From Hyphomicrobiales bacterium (lineage in GTDB: Bacteria > Pseudomonadota > Alphaproteobacteria > Rhizobiales > Rhizobiaceae): a stretch of 64,000 bases of DNA. This document shows, in pieces, positions 16,366 to 25,230 of the stretch. Numbering within the stretch: the first letter of the stretch is position 1; every line of letters begins with the position of its first letter. The notes below the pieces were generated by a model. The model had not been told where the DNA came from and made no database searches. It saw only the letters and a program-made list of their open reading frames with translations. A program made the translations under genes and the position numbers. The stretch lies in contig UBXG01000006.1 of NCBI GenBank assembly GCA_900469475.1, forward strand, positions 467,105 through 531,104, given 5' to 3'.

Positions 16366-18074
16366 GCCGCCTCATTCAAGCCGGCAAACAAGGACAAGGC
16401 TGGATGGGCCTCAGGATCTGTCATGACCTCGATAAACAGCGGCCCCTTACCTGCCAGTCCATCCTGTAGATGAGCCGTGAGCTCGGCTGGATCCTCAACG
16501 CGCACTGCCGGGCACCCGCAGGCTTGAGCGATCCGCATATGATCGACAGGCGCAAAATGGCACGCCGATGTGAAGCGCCCGAACTTTACGGTCTCGGCAT
16601 CCCGCTGGAAACCGAGGATACCGTTGTTGAGAAGGATAATGGTGACGGGAAGATCGGAGCGAACCATGGTTTCCATCTCGGCCCAGCTATGGGCGAACCC
16701 GCCATCTCCAACGATGGCGACCACCGGATGCTCGGGTCTAGCTGCCTTTGCGCCAAGAGCCAGAGGCAGACCCCACCCCAGCCCCGCAAGACCGCGGGGC
16801 GTCAGGAACCGCATTCCTGAGTCAAGCGACCGCAACTGGCCGACGACCCACATCGATGAGTAGCTTGCATCGGCAACGACCGTCGTCTGCGGCGTCAATG
16901 ACGCCTGCAGTTCTGCCATGATGCGTTCCGGGCGGATCGGCGACGCTGTAGCACGCACCAGCTGATGCCGATCCTCATCGAACTGCCGCCAGCACTCGGC
17001 TATGCGGTCGGCAATAGCGGCACGTTGGTCGCGCCGTTGGGATAAATCTTGCGCGTTTAGGGCATGAACAAGCTCTCTGAGCGTCTCGCGCGCATCCCCG
17101 ACCAGGCGCAGCGCTTGATAATTGCGGCCGATTTCCTGAGGGTCGACATCAATGTGGATCACCTGAGCACCGGCAGGAATTTGCCGCCAGCTATCCGTGC
17201 CATTCTGATTGGTTCGCGTTCCAATCAGAATGACAAGGTCTGCGTCACCAACCAGAGCAGCCGTATGGCGCCCGAGTGACCGCGGACCCACGAGTGATCC
17301 TAGGACGCCGGCCGAAAGCGGATGATATTCATTAGCCGCGCCCTTGCCCATGTTGGTGGTTAAGACTGGGAGTACGGCCAGATCCTGCAACGTGGCCAGT
17401 TCATGGCAGGCATCGCTTCCGAGGACACCGCCGCCCGCGATTACAATGGGATTGTGAGCATTCGCGATTAACTCCGCTGCTCTTTGCAAAGTCGTGCGAT
17501 CAGGGGACGATCGATCAAGCGGCCAATAGCCGAGATTGAGAGAGCGGGATGGCGTTTTGACAGTAAGCTCCGAGCGCAGCAGATCGGCAGGCAACAGCAA
17601 CGCGACCGGCCCGGGTCGACCAGAGGCAGCAGCAGTGAAGGCGGCATCAACATAGTCCTCGATTCGCTCCGGAACCATGACCCTGCGCACCCATTTCGTG
17701 CAGGATTGGAAGAGCGCGATATGGTCGAGCTCCTGGAACGCGTTCCGATCCATCTGATCGCGCTCGACCTCCTGCACAAGTGCTACGATCGGAACGCTCG
17801 CCTTTAGCGCTTCGGCCATGGGAGGAACCAGCAGCGTGGCGGCCGGACCATTCTGGGCAGCCACCACACCGATCTTTCCGGATCGTCGAGCATAGCCATC
17901 GGCCATGGCGCCGCCCATATTCTCCTGCCGGTAAGCGACCTGGCGAATGCCTGCCGCTTCAGCGGCCAGGATGAGCGCTGATGGTAGGCTCTGGGCGAAT
18001 ATATGGGTGACGTCGTGGCGCACCAGCGAGCGAGCCAGGCATTCGGCGACAGTTTCTAAGGACTTCGTGGTCAT
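16362..18074 (-). CDS. Thiamine-diphosphate enzyme, acetolactate-synthase-like
   Basis: The 570-residue protein has the three-domain layout of the acetolactate synthase / benzoylformate decarboxylase superfamily. The catalytic Glu is in RQENMGGAMADGYAR (about residue 51). A central FAD/regulatory-type domain holds IVIAGGGVLGSDAC. The C-terminal TPP-binding motif runs from GDGGFAHSW to LLNNGILGF. True biosynthetic IlvB is unlikely because there is no small subunit gene and the neighbours are catabolic. Together with a class III aminotransferase and an SDR it may process a 2-oxo acid or aldehyde from an amino compound. A taurine-type Xsc role was considered but not supported by a TauABC importer. 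Confidence 0.88.
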   Translation of the reverse strand: MTTKSLETVAECLARSLVRHDVTHIFAQSLPSALILAAEAAGIRQVAYRQENMGGAMADGYARRSGKIGVVAAQNGPAATLLVPPMAEALKASVPIVALVQEVERDQMDRNAFQELDHIALFQSCTKWVRRVMVPERIEDYVDAAFTAAASGRPGPVALLLPADLLRSELTVKTPSRSLNLGYWPLDRSSPDRTTLQRAAELIANAHNPIVIAGGGVLGSDACHELATLQDLAVLPVLTTNMGKGAANEYHPLSAGVLGSLVGPRSLGRHTAALVGDADLVILIGTRTNQNGTDSWRQIPAGAQVIHIDVDPQEIGRNYQALRLVGDARETLRELVHALNAQDLSQRRDQRAAIADRIAECWRQFDEDRHQLVRATASPIRPERIMAELQASLTPQTTVVADASYSSMWVVGQLRSLDSGMRFLTPRGLAGLGWGLPLALGAKAARPEHPVVAIVGDGGFAHSWAEMETMVRSDLPVTIILLNNGILGFQRDAETVKFGRFTSACHFAPVDHMRIAQACGCPAVRVEDPAELTAHLQDGLAGKGPLFIEVMTDPEAHPALSLFAGLNEAA

Positions 18075-19432
18075 GCGGTTGCTCCAGCAAAATCGGCTTC
18101 GTAAGTTTCGAGGAAATCGCCGAAGGCTTCGACGATCAAATCAAGATCGGTATTCGTCATTGCCGTGGAGAGGCAGGCGGCCGCCCCAAAGGGCAGGAGG
18201 ATATCGAGCTGGCGGAAATGGCTTGTCAGATTGGTCATCCAACTGTTCTGTTCCGGTGTCGGGTAGGCCTGCCGATAGTCACGCGGCGCCTGTCGTTTGG
18301 GGTGGATACGAAAAAGCGAAGCCGAACCGGTGACGATAAACGGTGCGTCATGACGCACGATCGCGGCAGAAAGGCCGTCGCGCACACGCGCACCCATTTC
18401 ATCAAGACGCTCGAAGCTTGCCGAGGTCAGTGCCTCCATAGCCACCCTTCCTGCAACCATTGAAACCGGATTGGCCGAAAAGGTCCCGCCCTGTGGCAGC
18501 GCTGGCCTTGCGCCCAAGCTTGCGAAGACCCCCATCACCTCCTTGCGACCACCGACCGCGCCAACTGGAAAGCCGCCGCCGATGATCTTTCCGGCAGCAA
18601 TAAGATCCGGCACGAGCCCGAAACGCGCCGATGCGCCGCGATATCCCTGCCGCAGATTCAGCACCTCATCGGCTACGACGAGGACGCCATGTTTCCGGGC
18701 AAGATTGGAGACGGCTTCTATGAAAGCTGGCTCAGGGGCGAGCAAACCAGCCCTGCTCGGCATGGGATCAATAAGGATGCAGGCAAGATCGCCGCCCGAC
18801 ATCGCAAACCTCCGTTCCAGGCCTTCGACATCATTGAAACGGATCACATCGACCTCATCGGCAACACTTTGCGGCGTGCCGTTATAAGACGTCGTGGATG
18901 CAGGGGCGTCTGCCGGTCCCCAGGACGCCGGCGACGCGCCTTGGCTTACCTCGGCCCAATCATAGGCGCCGTGATAGGCGCCTTCGACCCGGGCAATGCG
19001 CGACCGCCCGGTAAAGGCGCGGGCTGCCTTGATAGCGAACATGACGGCCTCGGTGCCACTATTGACGAAGCGAATGTGCTCGATCGCGGGAATGCGCTGC
19101 ACGAGCAATTCCGCCAATCCCAGTTCGTGCTCCGTTGGATTGGAAAAGCAGGTTCCTTTGTGCAGGAGATCTGCAATCGCGTCGGCGACGGGGAGGTAAC
19201 CGTGACCATGGATCAGCGTTGTGAAATTGTTATTGAGGTCGAGAAGCCGATTGCCGTCGACGTCGACCAGATAGGCACCCTCACCACGGGAAATGTACGT
19301 CGGCAGAGGATCGCGCTCGACGGTGACGCGCGTGGTTCCATCGGGAAACACGATCTGCCCACGCTCGAAGAAATATTGCGAGCGTGATCGAAGCGCCGCC
19401 CGTCGAAATGATGGAAAATCCTGATGAAGCAT
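18071..19432 (-). CDS. Class III PLP-dependent aminotransferase (glutamate-1-semialdehyde aminomutase-like)
   Basis: The 453-residue enzyme starts MLHQDFPSFRRAALRSRS, with GGAGAGGG upstream of the ATG at 19432; the frame is open further but the upstream part contains an operator. Family signatures are FVNSGTEAVMFAIKAAR, YHGAYDW, VVADEVLNLRQGYRG and the PLP lysine in LIAAGKIIGGGFPVGA. It transfers an amino group from an amine or amino acid, or may act as a mutase. It is the first gene of the operon running to the response regulator and overlaps the next gene by 4 bp. A GntR-type palindrome lies about 50 bp upstream. Confidence 0.9.
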   Translation of the reverse strand: MLHQDFPSFRRAALRSRSQYFFERGQIVFPDGTTRVTVERDPLPTYISRGEGAYLVDVDGNRLLDLNNNFTTLIHGHGYLPVADAIADLLHKGTCFSNPTEHELGLAELLVQRIPAIEHIRFVNSGTEAVMFAIKAARAFTGRSRIARVEGAYHGAYDWAEVSQGASPASWGPADAPASTTSYNGTPQSVADEVDVIRFNDVEGLERRFAMSGGDLACILIDPMPSRAGLLAPEPAFIEAVSNLARKHGVLVVADEVLNLRQGYRGASARFGLVPDLIAAGKIIGGGFPVGAVGGRKEVMGVFASLGARPALPQGGTFSANPVSMVAGRVAMEALTSASFERLDEMGARVRDGLSAAIVRHDAPFIVTGSASLFRIHPKRQAPRDYRQAYPTPEQNSWMTNLTSHFRQLDILLPFGAAACLSTAMTNTDLDLIVEAFGDFLETYEADFAGATA

Positions 19433-19478
19433 GCCTTGCCCTCTCCACGCAGGGATGCGCGTTCGCATCCCGTTCACA

Positions 19479-19496
19479 TTTTTGTTGCAACAAAAA
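19479..19496 (+). promoter_or_regulatory. Palindromic operator TTTTTGTTGCAACAAAAA (site 1)
   Basis: A perfect 18-bp palindrome centred between 19487 and 19488, 47 bp upstream of the aminotransferase start and downstream of gntR. The same core TTGTTGCAACAA occurs at 20270-20287 and 26843-26858 and, with one mismatch, at 26971-26986. Its form fits a dimeric GntR/FadR-type repressor. Confidence 0.8.
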
Positions 19497-19530
19497 AACA
19501 TGGAGAGGAAGAAAGTGCAACATAAATTAT

Positions 19531-20235
19531 TCAGCGGCGACAGAGATTCCCTTGATCGCGGCCCGCGCTGATTTTTTTCATCTGGCGAAATCCATCGCGA
19601 ATGTCGTTCTCGATTGCGGCGCGGGCAGCGGCGACATCCTTGTCAACGAGCGCCTCTATCGCGGCACGATGATTGTGAGCACCGTAGCGCGTCTCGGAAA
19701 ATTCTGGGTAGAGACCATTAAATGACGCCCCAACCCGTAACCACAGAGTCTCGATCACCTGCAAGAGATGGGGCATGCCGCTTAGACGGTAAATCGCGAA
19801 GTGGAACTCCTTGTTATGCCAGAGGGCGTCAAAATACCGCTTCTCATCCAATGCGGCGTCAATTTTCGCCTGAAGTAGCTCAAGCTCTTCGATCGTCGCC
19901 TCGCCTGCGGCCTTGACGGACAGCGCTGCCGCAAGACCCTCCAGGGCGAGGCGCATCTGCGTAATCTCCTCGAGATCCAACAACCTTAAATGAGGAACGA
20001 TGACGGTTTTCGGCCCGGAGTAAATGAGCGCCCCATCGATCACCAGGCGGTTGATGGCATCACGAGCGGGCGTCGTGCTGACATCGAGCATTTCCGAAAC
20101 CGCGCGAATTGTGAGCTTGTCTCCAGGCGAAAAAGCCCCTCGGATCAGTCGCTCCTTCATGTTGCGATACGCCATTTCGCCCAATCGATTGGGCTGATGC
20201 TGGTGGTGGCCTTCGTCTTCCGGCGCCATTTCCAT
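19531..20235 (-). CDS. GntR-family (FadR/FCD) transcription regulator
   Basis: The 234-residue protein starts at 20235 with GGAG nine bases upstream. The N-terminal winged helix spans about residues 20-80 (RNMKERLIRGAFSPGDKLTI, then TPARDAINRLVIDGAL). The C-terminal all-helical FCD ligand-binding domain has the metal/ligand histidines in the WHNKEFHFAIYRLSG and AHNHRAAIEAL segments. FCD regulators bind small acids or sugars and usually repress the genes for their uptake and use. It is divergent from the ABC importer and its promoter region carries the palindrome at 20270-20287, so autoregulation is likely. Confidence 0.92.
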   Translation of the reverse strand: MEMAPEDEGHHQHQPNRLGEMAYRNMKERLIRGAFSPGDKLTIRAVSEMLDVSTTPARDAINRLVIDGALIYSGPKTVIVPHLRLLDLEEITQMRLALEGLAAALSVKAAGEATIEELELLQAKIDAALDEKRYFDALWHNKEFHFAIYRLSGMPHLLQVIETLWLRVGASFNGLYPEFSETRYGAHNHRAAIEALVDKDVAAARAAIENDIRDGFRQMKKISAGRDQGNLCRR

Positions 20236-20269
20236 TAAAAATTTCTCCAATTTCCTTTGACAAGTGTTC

Positions 20270-20287
20270 ATTTTGTTGCAACAAAAT
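20270..20287 (+). promoter_or_regulatory. Palindromic operator ATTTTGTTGCAACAAAAT (site 2)
   Basis: A perfect 18-bp palindrome between divergent gntR (start 20235) and the ABC importer operon (start 20465). It could control both directions. It shares the core TTGTTGCAACAA with the three other sites. Confidence 0.82.
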
Positions 20288-20464
20288 TGAAAAGCGAAGT
20301 GCTTGCAAACATTATGTGACATTAAAGTTATAGCACTTTCGCAAATTTCCGTCTTCCCAAAGTTCGACTTGGGAATCGCATCAGAAGCCAAGCGATCGGT
20401 GAACGACTTGCTGCGCCGTCGCAAACGACCACGTTTCATAACGACAACAATAAGGAGAGGAACT

Positions 20465-21571
20465 TTGATTGGTGAAGCGCTTACGCTCCAAGGGCTTGAA
20501 AAGCGATATGATACATCGCTTGCTGTCGATGGGATTTCACTGACCATCCGGGCGGGTGAATTCCTGTCGATTCTCGGGCCTTCGGGCTCCGGCAAGACGA
20601 CACTACTGACGATGATCGCCGGCTTCGAGAGCCCGTGCAACGGCCATATCATGATCGGCCGTCGCGACGTCACCTATATGGCGCCAAACAAGCGCAACAT
20701 CGGGATGGTGTTCCAACGCTATGCCCTTTTTCCGCATCTGACGGTGGCGGCCAACATCGCTTTTCCGTTGCGCATGCGCCGAATGGACAAACATCTCATC
20801 AGCCGCAAGGTGGAGGCGGTACTCGCGCAAGTACATCTCGACGGCTATGGCGATCGATATCCCCATCAACTCTCAGGAGGCCAGCAGCAGCGCGTCGCCG
20901 TCGCTCGGGCAATCGTCTTCGAGCCGCCCGTTCTCCTGATGGACGAACCACTTGGGGCCCTCGACAAGAAACTGCGCGAGGCGCTGCAATTGGAAATCAA
21001 GAGCTTGCAGCAACGACTCGGCGCGACTGTCGTCTATGTAACGCATGACCAGGAGGAGGCACTCACCATGTCTGATCGCGTTGCAGTGGTGGCAGAAGGC
21101 CGGCTGGCCCAGGTGGGATCGCCGCTCGAGCTTTACCGTTCGCCTGTCTCAGCCTTTGTCGGAGACTTCATTGGTCGCATGAACTTTCTCGACGGCGAAT
21201 ATCTCGGTCAAGATAACGGGAAGTACATTGTACGGCCAAAAGGCGGCAACGCCGTCGCCACGGCGGCTTCCGAAGACGGGGCAAGCCTCTTTGCCTCTCG
21301 CCAAGCCGTCAGCATCGCTGTTCGCCCCGAACGGTTGTCGCTAGCGCCTCATGGTCGCGACCGCGGCGCCATTCTGACGGGCACCATAGATGCGACCGTA
21401 TTCGCCGGTTCGTTTTTCCTCTTCTTCGTGCGAACCCAGAACGGCGATGACCGCCTCCTCCAGATCCAGATGCCCGTCGGGCAAGAGGCCGCAAGCCTTC
21501 GTCAGGGCGACCTGGTTGACGTCATCCCAGAAGCGAATGCCTTGCGGCTGTTTGCAAAAGCAGAGGTCTAA
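20465..21571 (+). CDS. ABC importer ATP-binding protein, PotA-like (TTG start)
   Basis: The 368-residue ATPase energises uptake by the permeases encoded next. Walker [12 protein letters not shown] is near residue 40, the Q-loop [11 protein letters not shown], signature [15 protein letters not shown], Walker [18 protein letters not shown] and the switch VTHDQEEAL follow; a C-terminal TOBE domain with [10 protein letters not shown] ends the protein. The start is probably TTG at 20465, five bases after AAGGAGAGG; the open frame upstream crosses the intergenic region. Family: spermidine/putrescine-type importers, whose substrates include polyamines and opine-like compounds. Confidence 0.93.
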   Translation: MIGEALTLQGLEKRYDTSLAVDGISLTIRAGEFLSILGPSGSGKTTLLTMIAGFESPCNGHIMIGRRDVTYMAPNKRNIGMVFQRYALFPHLTVAANIAFPLRMRRMDKHLISRKVEAVLAQVHLDGYGDRYPHQLSGGQQQRVAVARAIVFEPPVLLMDEPLGALDKKLREALQLEIKSLQQRLGATVVYVTHDQEEALTMSDRVAVVAEGRLAQVGSPLELYRSPVSAFVGDFIGRMNFLDGEYLGQDNGKYIVRPKGGNAVATAASEDGASLFASRQAVSIAVRPERLSLAPHGRDRGAILTGTIDATVFAGSFFLFFVRTQNGDDRLLQIQMPVGQEAASLRQGDLVDVIPEANALRLFAKAEV

Positions 21572-21574
21572 TCC

Positions 21575-22474
21575 ATGGCGTCATCCTTCGCGAGACAATC
21601 GGCAGGCACTTACCTTCGCTGGATCCTCACAGGATCGAGCCGCCACTATTCGCCACTATTGGCCATGCTGCTGATCCTGCCCCTGCTCGTCCTCTTGGCG
21701 GGAGGCTTTATATATCCGGTGGCCAGACTTATCGGCATCAGCCTTTCCGGAGAAGCTCCGCTTGCCCCCTACCAGCGTGTCTTCGACAGTCCACTCTATA
21801 TTCAGGTCCTGCTCAGAACCTTCCGCATCGCGGCAATCGTAACCGTTGCCTGTTTTGCGATCGGATATCCGACCGCCTATGCGATCGCGCGCATGCGGGG
21901 CAAATTGGTAAAGCTCGGAACGGCATGCTTATTCATTCCGCTATGGACCTCGGTGCTTGTGCGCTCCTATGCCTGGATCGTGCTGCTAGGCCGCAACGGC
22001 ATCATCAACGACGGGTTGATCCAGCTCGGTGTTATCTCGACACCGTTGAAAATGCTGTATACGGAGGGCGCCGTCATTCTCGCGATGACGCATGTGCTGA
22101 TGCCCTTCATGATCCTGCCGATCCATTCGGCCTTGCGTTCGGTGCCGAGCGCGTATGAGCAGGCGGCACGAAATCTCGGCGCCAGCCGGATCGTCGCCTT
22201 TTGGCGTGTGACCTTTCCACTCAGCCTATCCGGCGTCTTCGCCGGCTGTGTGATCTGCTTCATTCTCGCCATCGGATTTTACATCACCCCCGCCCTAGTC
22301 GGTGGACCCGGCGCGCTGATGATGGCGACCCTGATCGGTCAGCAGACAATCGTCCTTCTGGATTGGCCATTTGCGGCCGCCCTGTCAGTCATCCTGCTCA
22401 CCGCGACATTGCTGCTGGTGCTGCTCTTTCGCCGCGCGCTCTCTTTCAGCAAAGGTTTGAACAGTGTCCATTGA
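21575..22474 (+). CDS. ABC importer permease, PotB-like
   Basis: The 299-residue inner-membrane protein has about six hydrophobic segments, beginning LAMLLILPLLVLLAGGFIYP, and the cytoplasmic EAA loop that contacts the ATPase, YEQAARNLGASRIVAFWRVT. It starts three bases after the ATPase stop and overlaps the next permease gene by 11 bp. Layout and spacing match PotB of polyamine-type importers. Confidence 0.93.
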   Translation: MASSFARQSAGTYLRWILTGSSRHYSPLLAMLLILPLLVLLAGGFIYPVARLIGISLSGEAPLAPYQRVFDSPLYIQVLLRTFRIAAIVTVACFAIGYPTAYAIARMRGKLVKLGTACLFIPLWTSVLVRSYAWIVLLGRNGIINDGLIQLGVISTPLKMLYTEGAVILAMTHVLMPFMILPIHSALRSVPSAYEQAARNLGASRIVAFWRVTFPLSLSGVFAGCVICFILAIGFYITPALVGGPGALMMATLIGQQTIVLLDWPFAAALSVILLTATLLLVLLFRRALSFSKGLNSVH

Positions 22475-23324
22475 ATCTCAACCCTTGACGCAGCGACTAG
22501 CAACACGATCATCCGACGCCAGCCGGTATCGCCCGGCCTGGTCACGGGCAGCACGACATGCATCCGGTCTAATGATTGCGGCGGTGCTGTTCCTTCTCGT
22601 CCTTCCGACGCTGCTGGTGATACCACTGGCACTCAGCGACGCCTCCTACATCACGTTCCCGCCGCAAGGACTGACCCTACGGTGGTTCGAGGCGTATCTG
22701 TCCGATCCCGATTGGCTGCGCTCGACCATTTTCAGCCTACAGATCGCCGCAATAACTACTGTGGTAGCGACGACCATCGGGACGATGGCGTCAGTTGCTC
22801 TCGTACGTGGTAAACTACCGGGCAAGGCGTTGCTGCAGGCCCTCTGCCTAGGGCCGATGATCGTGCCGGCAATCGTCCTCGGCGTGGCGCTCTATCTGGT
22901 CTTCTCACCTTTACAACTGACAGGAAATCTGACCGGGTTCGTCCTTGCCCATTCGGTGCTGGCGGTACCCTTTGTCGTCATCATCGTCTCCGCAGCGCTG
23001 GAGAGAATGGACCCGTTACTGGAACTGGCGGCCTTGAGCTGCGGAGCGGGGCGGCTCAGAGCCTTCTTTGTCGTGACACTTCCCAATCTTGCGCCGGCCG
23101 TGGCGACAGCTGCGGTCTTTGCTTTCCTGACCTCCTTCGACGAAGCAACCGTGGCATTCTTCATCTCTGATACCGGCGGGAAAACGATCAGCCGGAAAAT
23201 GTTTGAGGACATCGATTTCAACCTGACACCTGTCATTGCCGCCGTCTCGGTCATCACAGTTGCCGTTTCGCTGATTTTGATGGGTTCCATACATCTCCTG
23301 AACAGCCGCCGGGAGCAGCAATAG
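22464..23324 (+). CDS. ABC importer permease, PotC-like (GTG start)
   Basis: The 286-residue protein starts at GTG (22464), overlapping the previous gene. It has about six transmembrane segments (first: LMIAAVLFLLVLPTLLVIPL) and an EAA-type loop, LLELAALSCGAGRLRAFFVV. It pairs with the preceding permease to make the membrane pore of the importer. Confidence 0.92.
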   Translation: MSIESQPLTQRLATRSSDASRYRPAWSRAARHASGLMIAAVLFLLVLPTLLVIPLALSDASYITFPPQGLTLRWFEAYLSDPDWLRSTIFSLQIAAITTVVATTIGTMASVALVRGKLPGKALLQALCLGPMIVPAIVLGVALYLVFSPLQLTGNLTGFVLAHSVLAVPFVVIIVSAALERMDPLLELAALSCGAGRLRAFFVVTLPNLAPAVATAAVFAFLTSFDEATVAFFISDTGGKTISRKMFEDIDFNLTPVIAAVSVITVAVSLILMGSIHLLNSRREQQ

Positions 23325-23335
23325 CGGCAAAAACG

Positions 23336-23350
23336 CCCGCTGCAGGCGGG
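23336..23350 (+). other. Small intergenic hairpin before the binding-protein gene
   Basis: CCCGC TGCAG GCGGG can form a 5-bp GC stem with a 5-base loop between the permease and substrate-binding-protein genes. Such hairpins often protect the upstream or downstream part of importer mRNAs so that binding protein is made in excess. Low certainty. Confidence 0.35.
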
Positions 23351-23367
23351 ACCATAAGAGGGAAACA

Positions 23368-24441
23368 TTGATGACAATAAGAGCAGCCATCCGGCTGAGC
23401 GGCATTGCTATGTTTTGCGCAGCCATTCTTCTGGGAGAAACGCCCAATCCAGCACTCGCCAGTGAGCGGGTCGTAATCGCCACGACGGGCGGTGCCTATG
23501 ATGCGGCGTTACGCAAATGGTGGTTCGAGCCGTTCACCGCCAAGACCGGTATTCAGGTCGTTTCCGTAGCGGCAACGAACGCGGAGATGCGCGCTAAAGC
23601 AACTGCGATGGTGAAAACCGGCAATGTCAGCTGGGACCTCTACCCCGATGGAGAAATCCAGGTGAGCTCAAAGGATCATCTCGCGATTTCCGAACCACTT
23701 GACAGCTTTTGCGCACAGTTTAAGGACCGTCAGGATCTCGTTCCCGACGCCTGCATCCCCGCCGGCGTGCGTCTGTTTTCGACATCCACATTGATGGCCT
23801 ACGATCCGCAAGCCTTCAAAGGCAACAAGCCCGAGACCTGGGCGGATATGTGGGATACTTCAAAGTTTCCGGGCGGACGCTCGTTTCCGAATTTCGACGA
23901 TCCGTGGCGTGTCATGGCGGCTGCCCTTCTGGCAGATGGGGTCAAACGCGAGAACCTGTTTCCGCTCGACGTCGATCGCGCCCTCAAGAAGCTCGACGCA
24001 TTGCGACCGTCCATCTCGCTCTGGTGGAAAACCGGAGATCAGAGCGTTCAGGGATTCCGTGAGAACGACTACAGCATTGGGCAGATCTGGCTAACGAGGG
24101 CAAGTGCCCTCAAGGCAGAAGGACGCTCGATCGCCTGGTCGAACAAGGCAGCATTTCTGGTGGGCGATCGTCTCACGGTTATCAAAGGGGCGCCCAATCG
24201 GGACAATGCACTGAAGCTCATCGCCTTCTGGTTGGACTCCCCGGAGATTCAGGCCAAGGTCTGCGAGGCATTGCTGTGCACGCCGCCTAGCAGCGCGGCG
24301 ATTATGATGATGCCGCAGGCCGTTCGCGACCAGATGCCGAGCGCCGAAGACGTTCGCGACAGTATCGTCATTCCAGATGCCAAATGGATCAACGAGCATG
24401 CCGCAGAGTTGCTGGAGCGGTGGAACAACTGGGTTCGCTAA
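23368..24441 (+). CDS. ABC importer periplasmic substrate-binding protein, PotD/PotF-like
   Basis: The 357-residue protein has a signal peptide ending near NPALA and a mature start SERVVIATTGGAYDAALRKW. Segments such as WDLYPDG, FPNFDDPWRVMAAALLADG and IGQIWLTRASALKAEG are typical of the extracellular solute-binding family 1/8 that serves polyamine-type importers. It captures the substrate in the periplasm and hands it to the two permeases. GAGGG lies upstream of the ATG at 23368. The ligand is not known; the two clefts' binding residues cannot be read reliably by eye. Confidence 0.92.
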   Translation: MMTIRAAIRLSGIAMFCAAILLGETPNPALASERVVIATTGGAYDAALRKWWFEPFTAKTGIQVVSVAATNAEMRAKATAMVKTGNVSWDLYPDGEIQVSSKDHLAISEPLDSFCAQFKDRQDLVPDACIPAGVRLFSTSTLMAYDPQAFKGNKPETWADMWDTSKFPGGRSFPNFDDPWRVMAAALLADGVKRENLFPLDVDRALKKLDALRPSISLWWKTGDQSVQGFRENDYSIGQIWLTRASALKAEGRSIAWSNKAAFLVGDRLTVIKGAPNRDNALKLIAFWLDSPEIQAKVCEALLCTPPSSAAIMMMPQAVRDQMPSAEDVRDSIVIPDAKWINEHAAELLERWNNWVR

Positions 24442-24568
24442 AGCAGGATGACAACGTGAAAGCCATTTTGCATGATCATACGGTGGCACGACGTTTAGAA
24501 GATAAGAGTTCAGCGATCATTCATTGAATGAACGCTTGATGCCTACGCACCCCAGTGCATCTCCGCAG

Positions 24569-24612
24569 GAGGTCCGCCTGCGAGCAGAAATGCTCGAAGC
24601 TGGGCGGACCTC
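24569..24612. repeat. Bipartite hairpin with 10-bp outer and 6-bp inner stem
   Basis: The arms GAGGTCCGCC (24569-24578) and GGCGGACCTC (24603-24612) are perfect complements. Inside, CGAGCA-GAAA-TGCTCG (24581-24596) makes a second 6-bp stem closed by a GAAA tetraloop. The internal loop is 2 by 6 bases. There is no T-run on either side, so it is not a classical intrinsic terminator. It may be a palindromic intergenic element of the RIME/BIME kind, an mRNA-stabilising 3' structure of the importer operon, or part of a small RNA. Confidence 0.7.
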
Positions 24613-24709
24613 ACTTGCCCAATGAAGCCTCGCAAAGATGCAGGTATTGCGCTTTGGCGTGCACCGCTATCGTCTCGTTTGGGATTTGCGTCTATCCAAG
24701 GGGCGCGGC

Positions 24710-24859
24710 TTACCATCGGGACGGCATCAGAACATGGCGAATAAAGATATTGAAGATCGGAATCTCGCCAATGGCTCCCTCGATCGCAGTGACGGCGCCC
24801 GCAATGCTGTTGAAGTCCACGACTAAATGCATCGGACCGCAAGCATCGGGACAATCCAT
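24710..24859 (-). CDS. Possible small ORF of 49 residues, unknown
   Basis: The frame begins MDCPDACGPMHLVVDFNS and ends in a hydrophobic segment, GEIPIFNIFIRHVLMPSR. Composition is protein-like, but no ribosome-binding site stands out and I recognise no family. It may be a gene fragment left by rearrangement. Confidence 0.25.
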   Translation of the reverse strand: MDCPDACGPMHLVVDFNSIAGAVTAIEGAIGEIPIFNIFIRHVLMPSRW

Positions 24860-25230
24860 GGGTGGATGCCAAAAGATTCTGGCGAACGGACATTTCGCAA
24901 AGACATCGGCGCCTGGAGTCTCTGAGGGGAAAATGTCCGCAAGCTATTTGGTTTTTATCGGCGACATTTAATGAGATGAATCAGCACTTTAATGCTCAGA
25001 AGTCAAACTTGACTTCTCATTTGCAATATAAGAACATAAAGGGAACACGCGGATTTTACCGTGACCTGCGCAGAGCATTATTGAGCAGGCGCCCTCGAAA
25101 TCCGAATTCGGTCGAAGGGCTGAAGGATCTCTTCTACTACCCTATCCGCCCGGCATAGAATCAACATCGGACTGGCGTTGTAGTCGGATCGTACCTACAA
25201 CTAGAATCATCAGAAAGGGTCCCGCTCTCC

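Larger units (their letters stand above)
24442..25230. other. Long intergenic stretch with structured elements, no confident gene
   Basis: About 790 bp between the importer operon and the MNT-HEPN gene. It contains a large bipartite hairpin (24569-24612), a possible 49-codon minus-strand frame (24710-24859), and an imperfect inverted repeat GAAGTCAA-AC-TTGACTTC at 24999-25016. Other open frames look non-coding. Confidence 0.5.

Noticed and set aside
16362..18074. Biosynthetic acetolactate synthase (ilvB)
   Set aside because: No regulatory small subunit follows and the neighbours form an uptake/catabolic operon.
16362..24441. Taurine catabolism cassette (aminotransferase plus Xsc-like TPP enzyme)
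   Set aside because: The importer is polyamine-type rather than TauABC, no phosphate acetyltransferase is present and Xsc-specific motifs could not be confirmed by eye.
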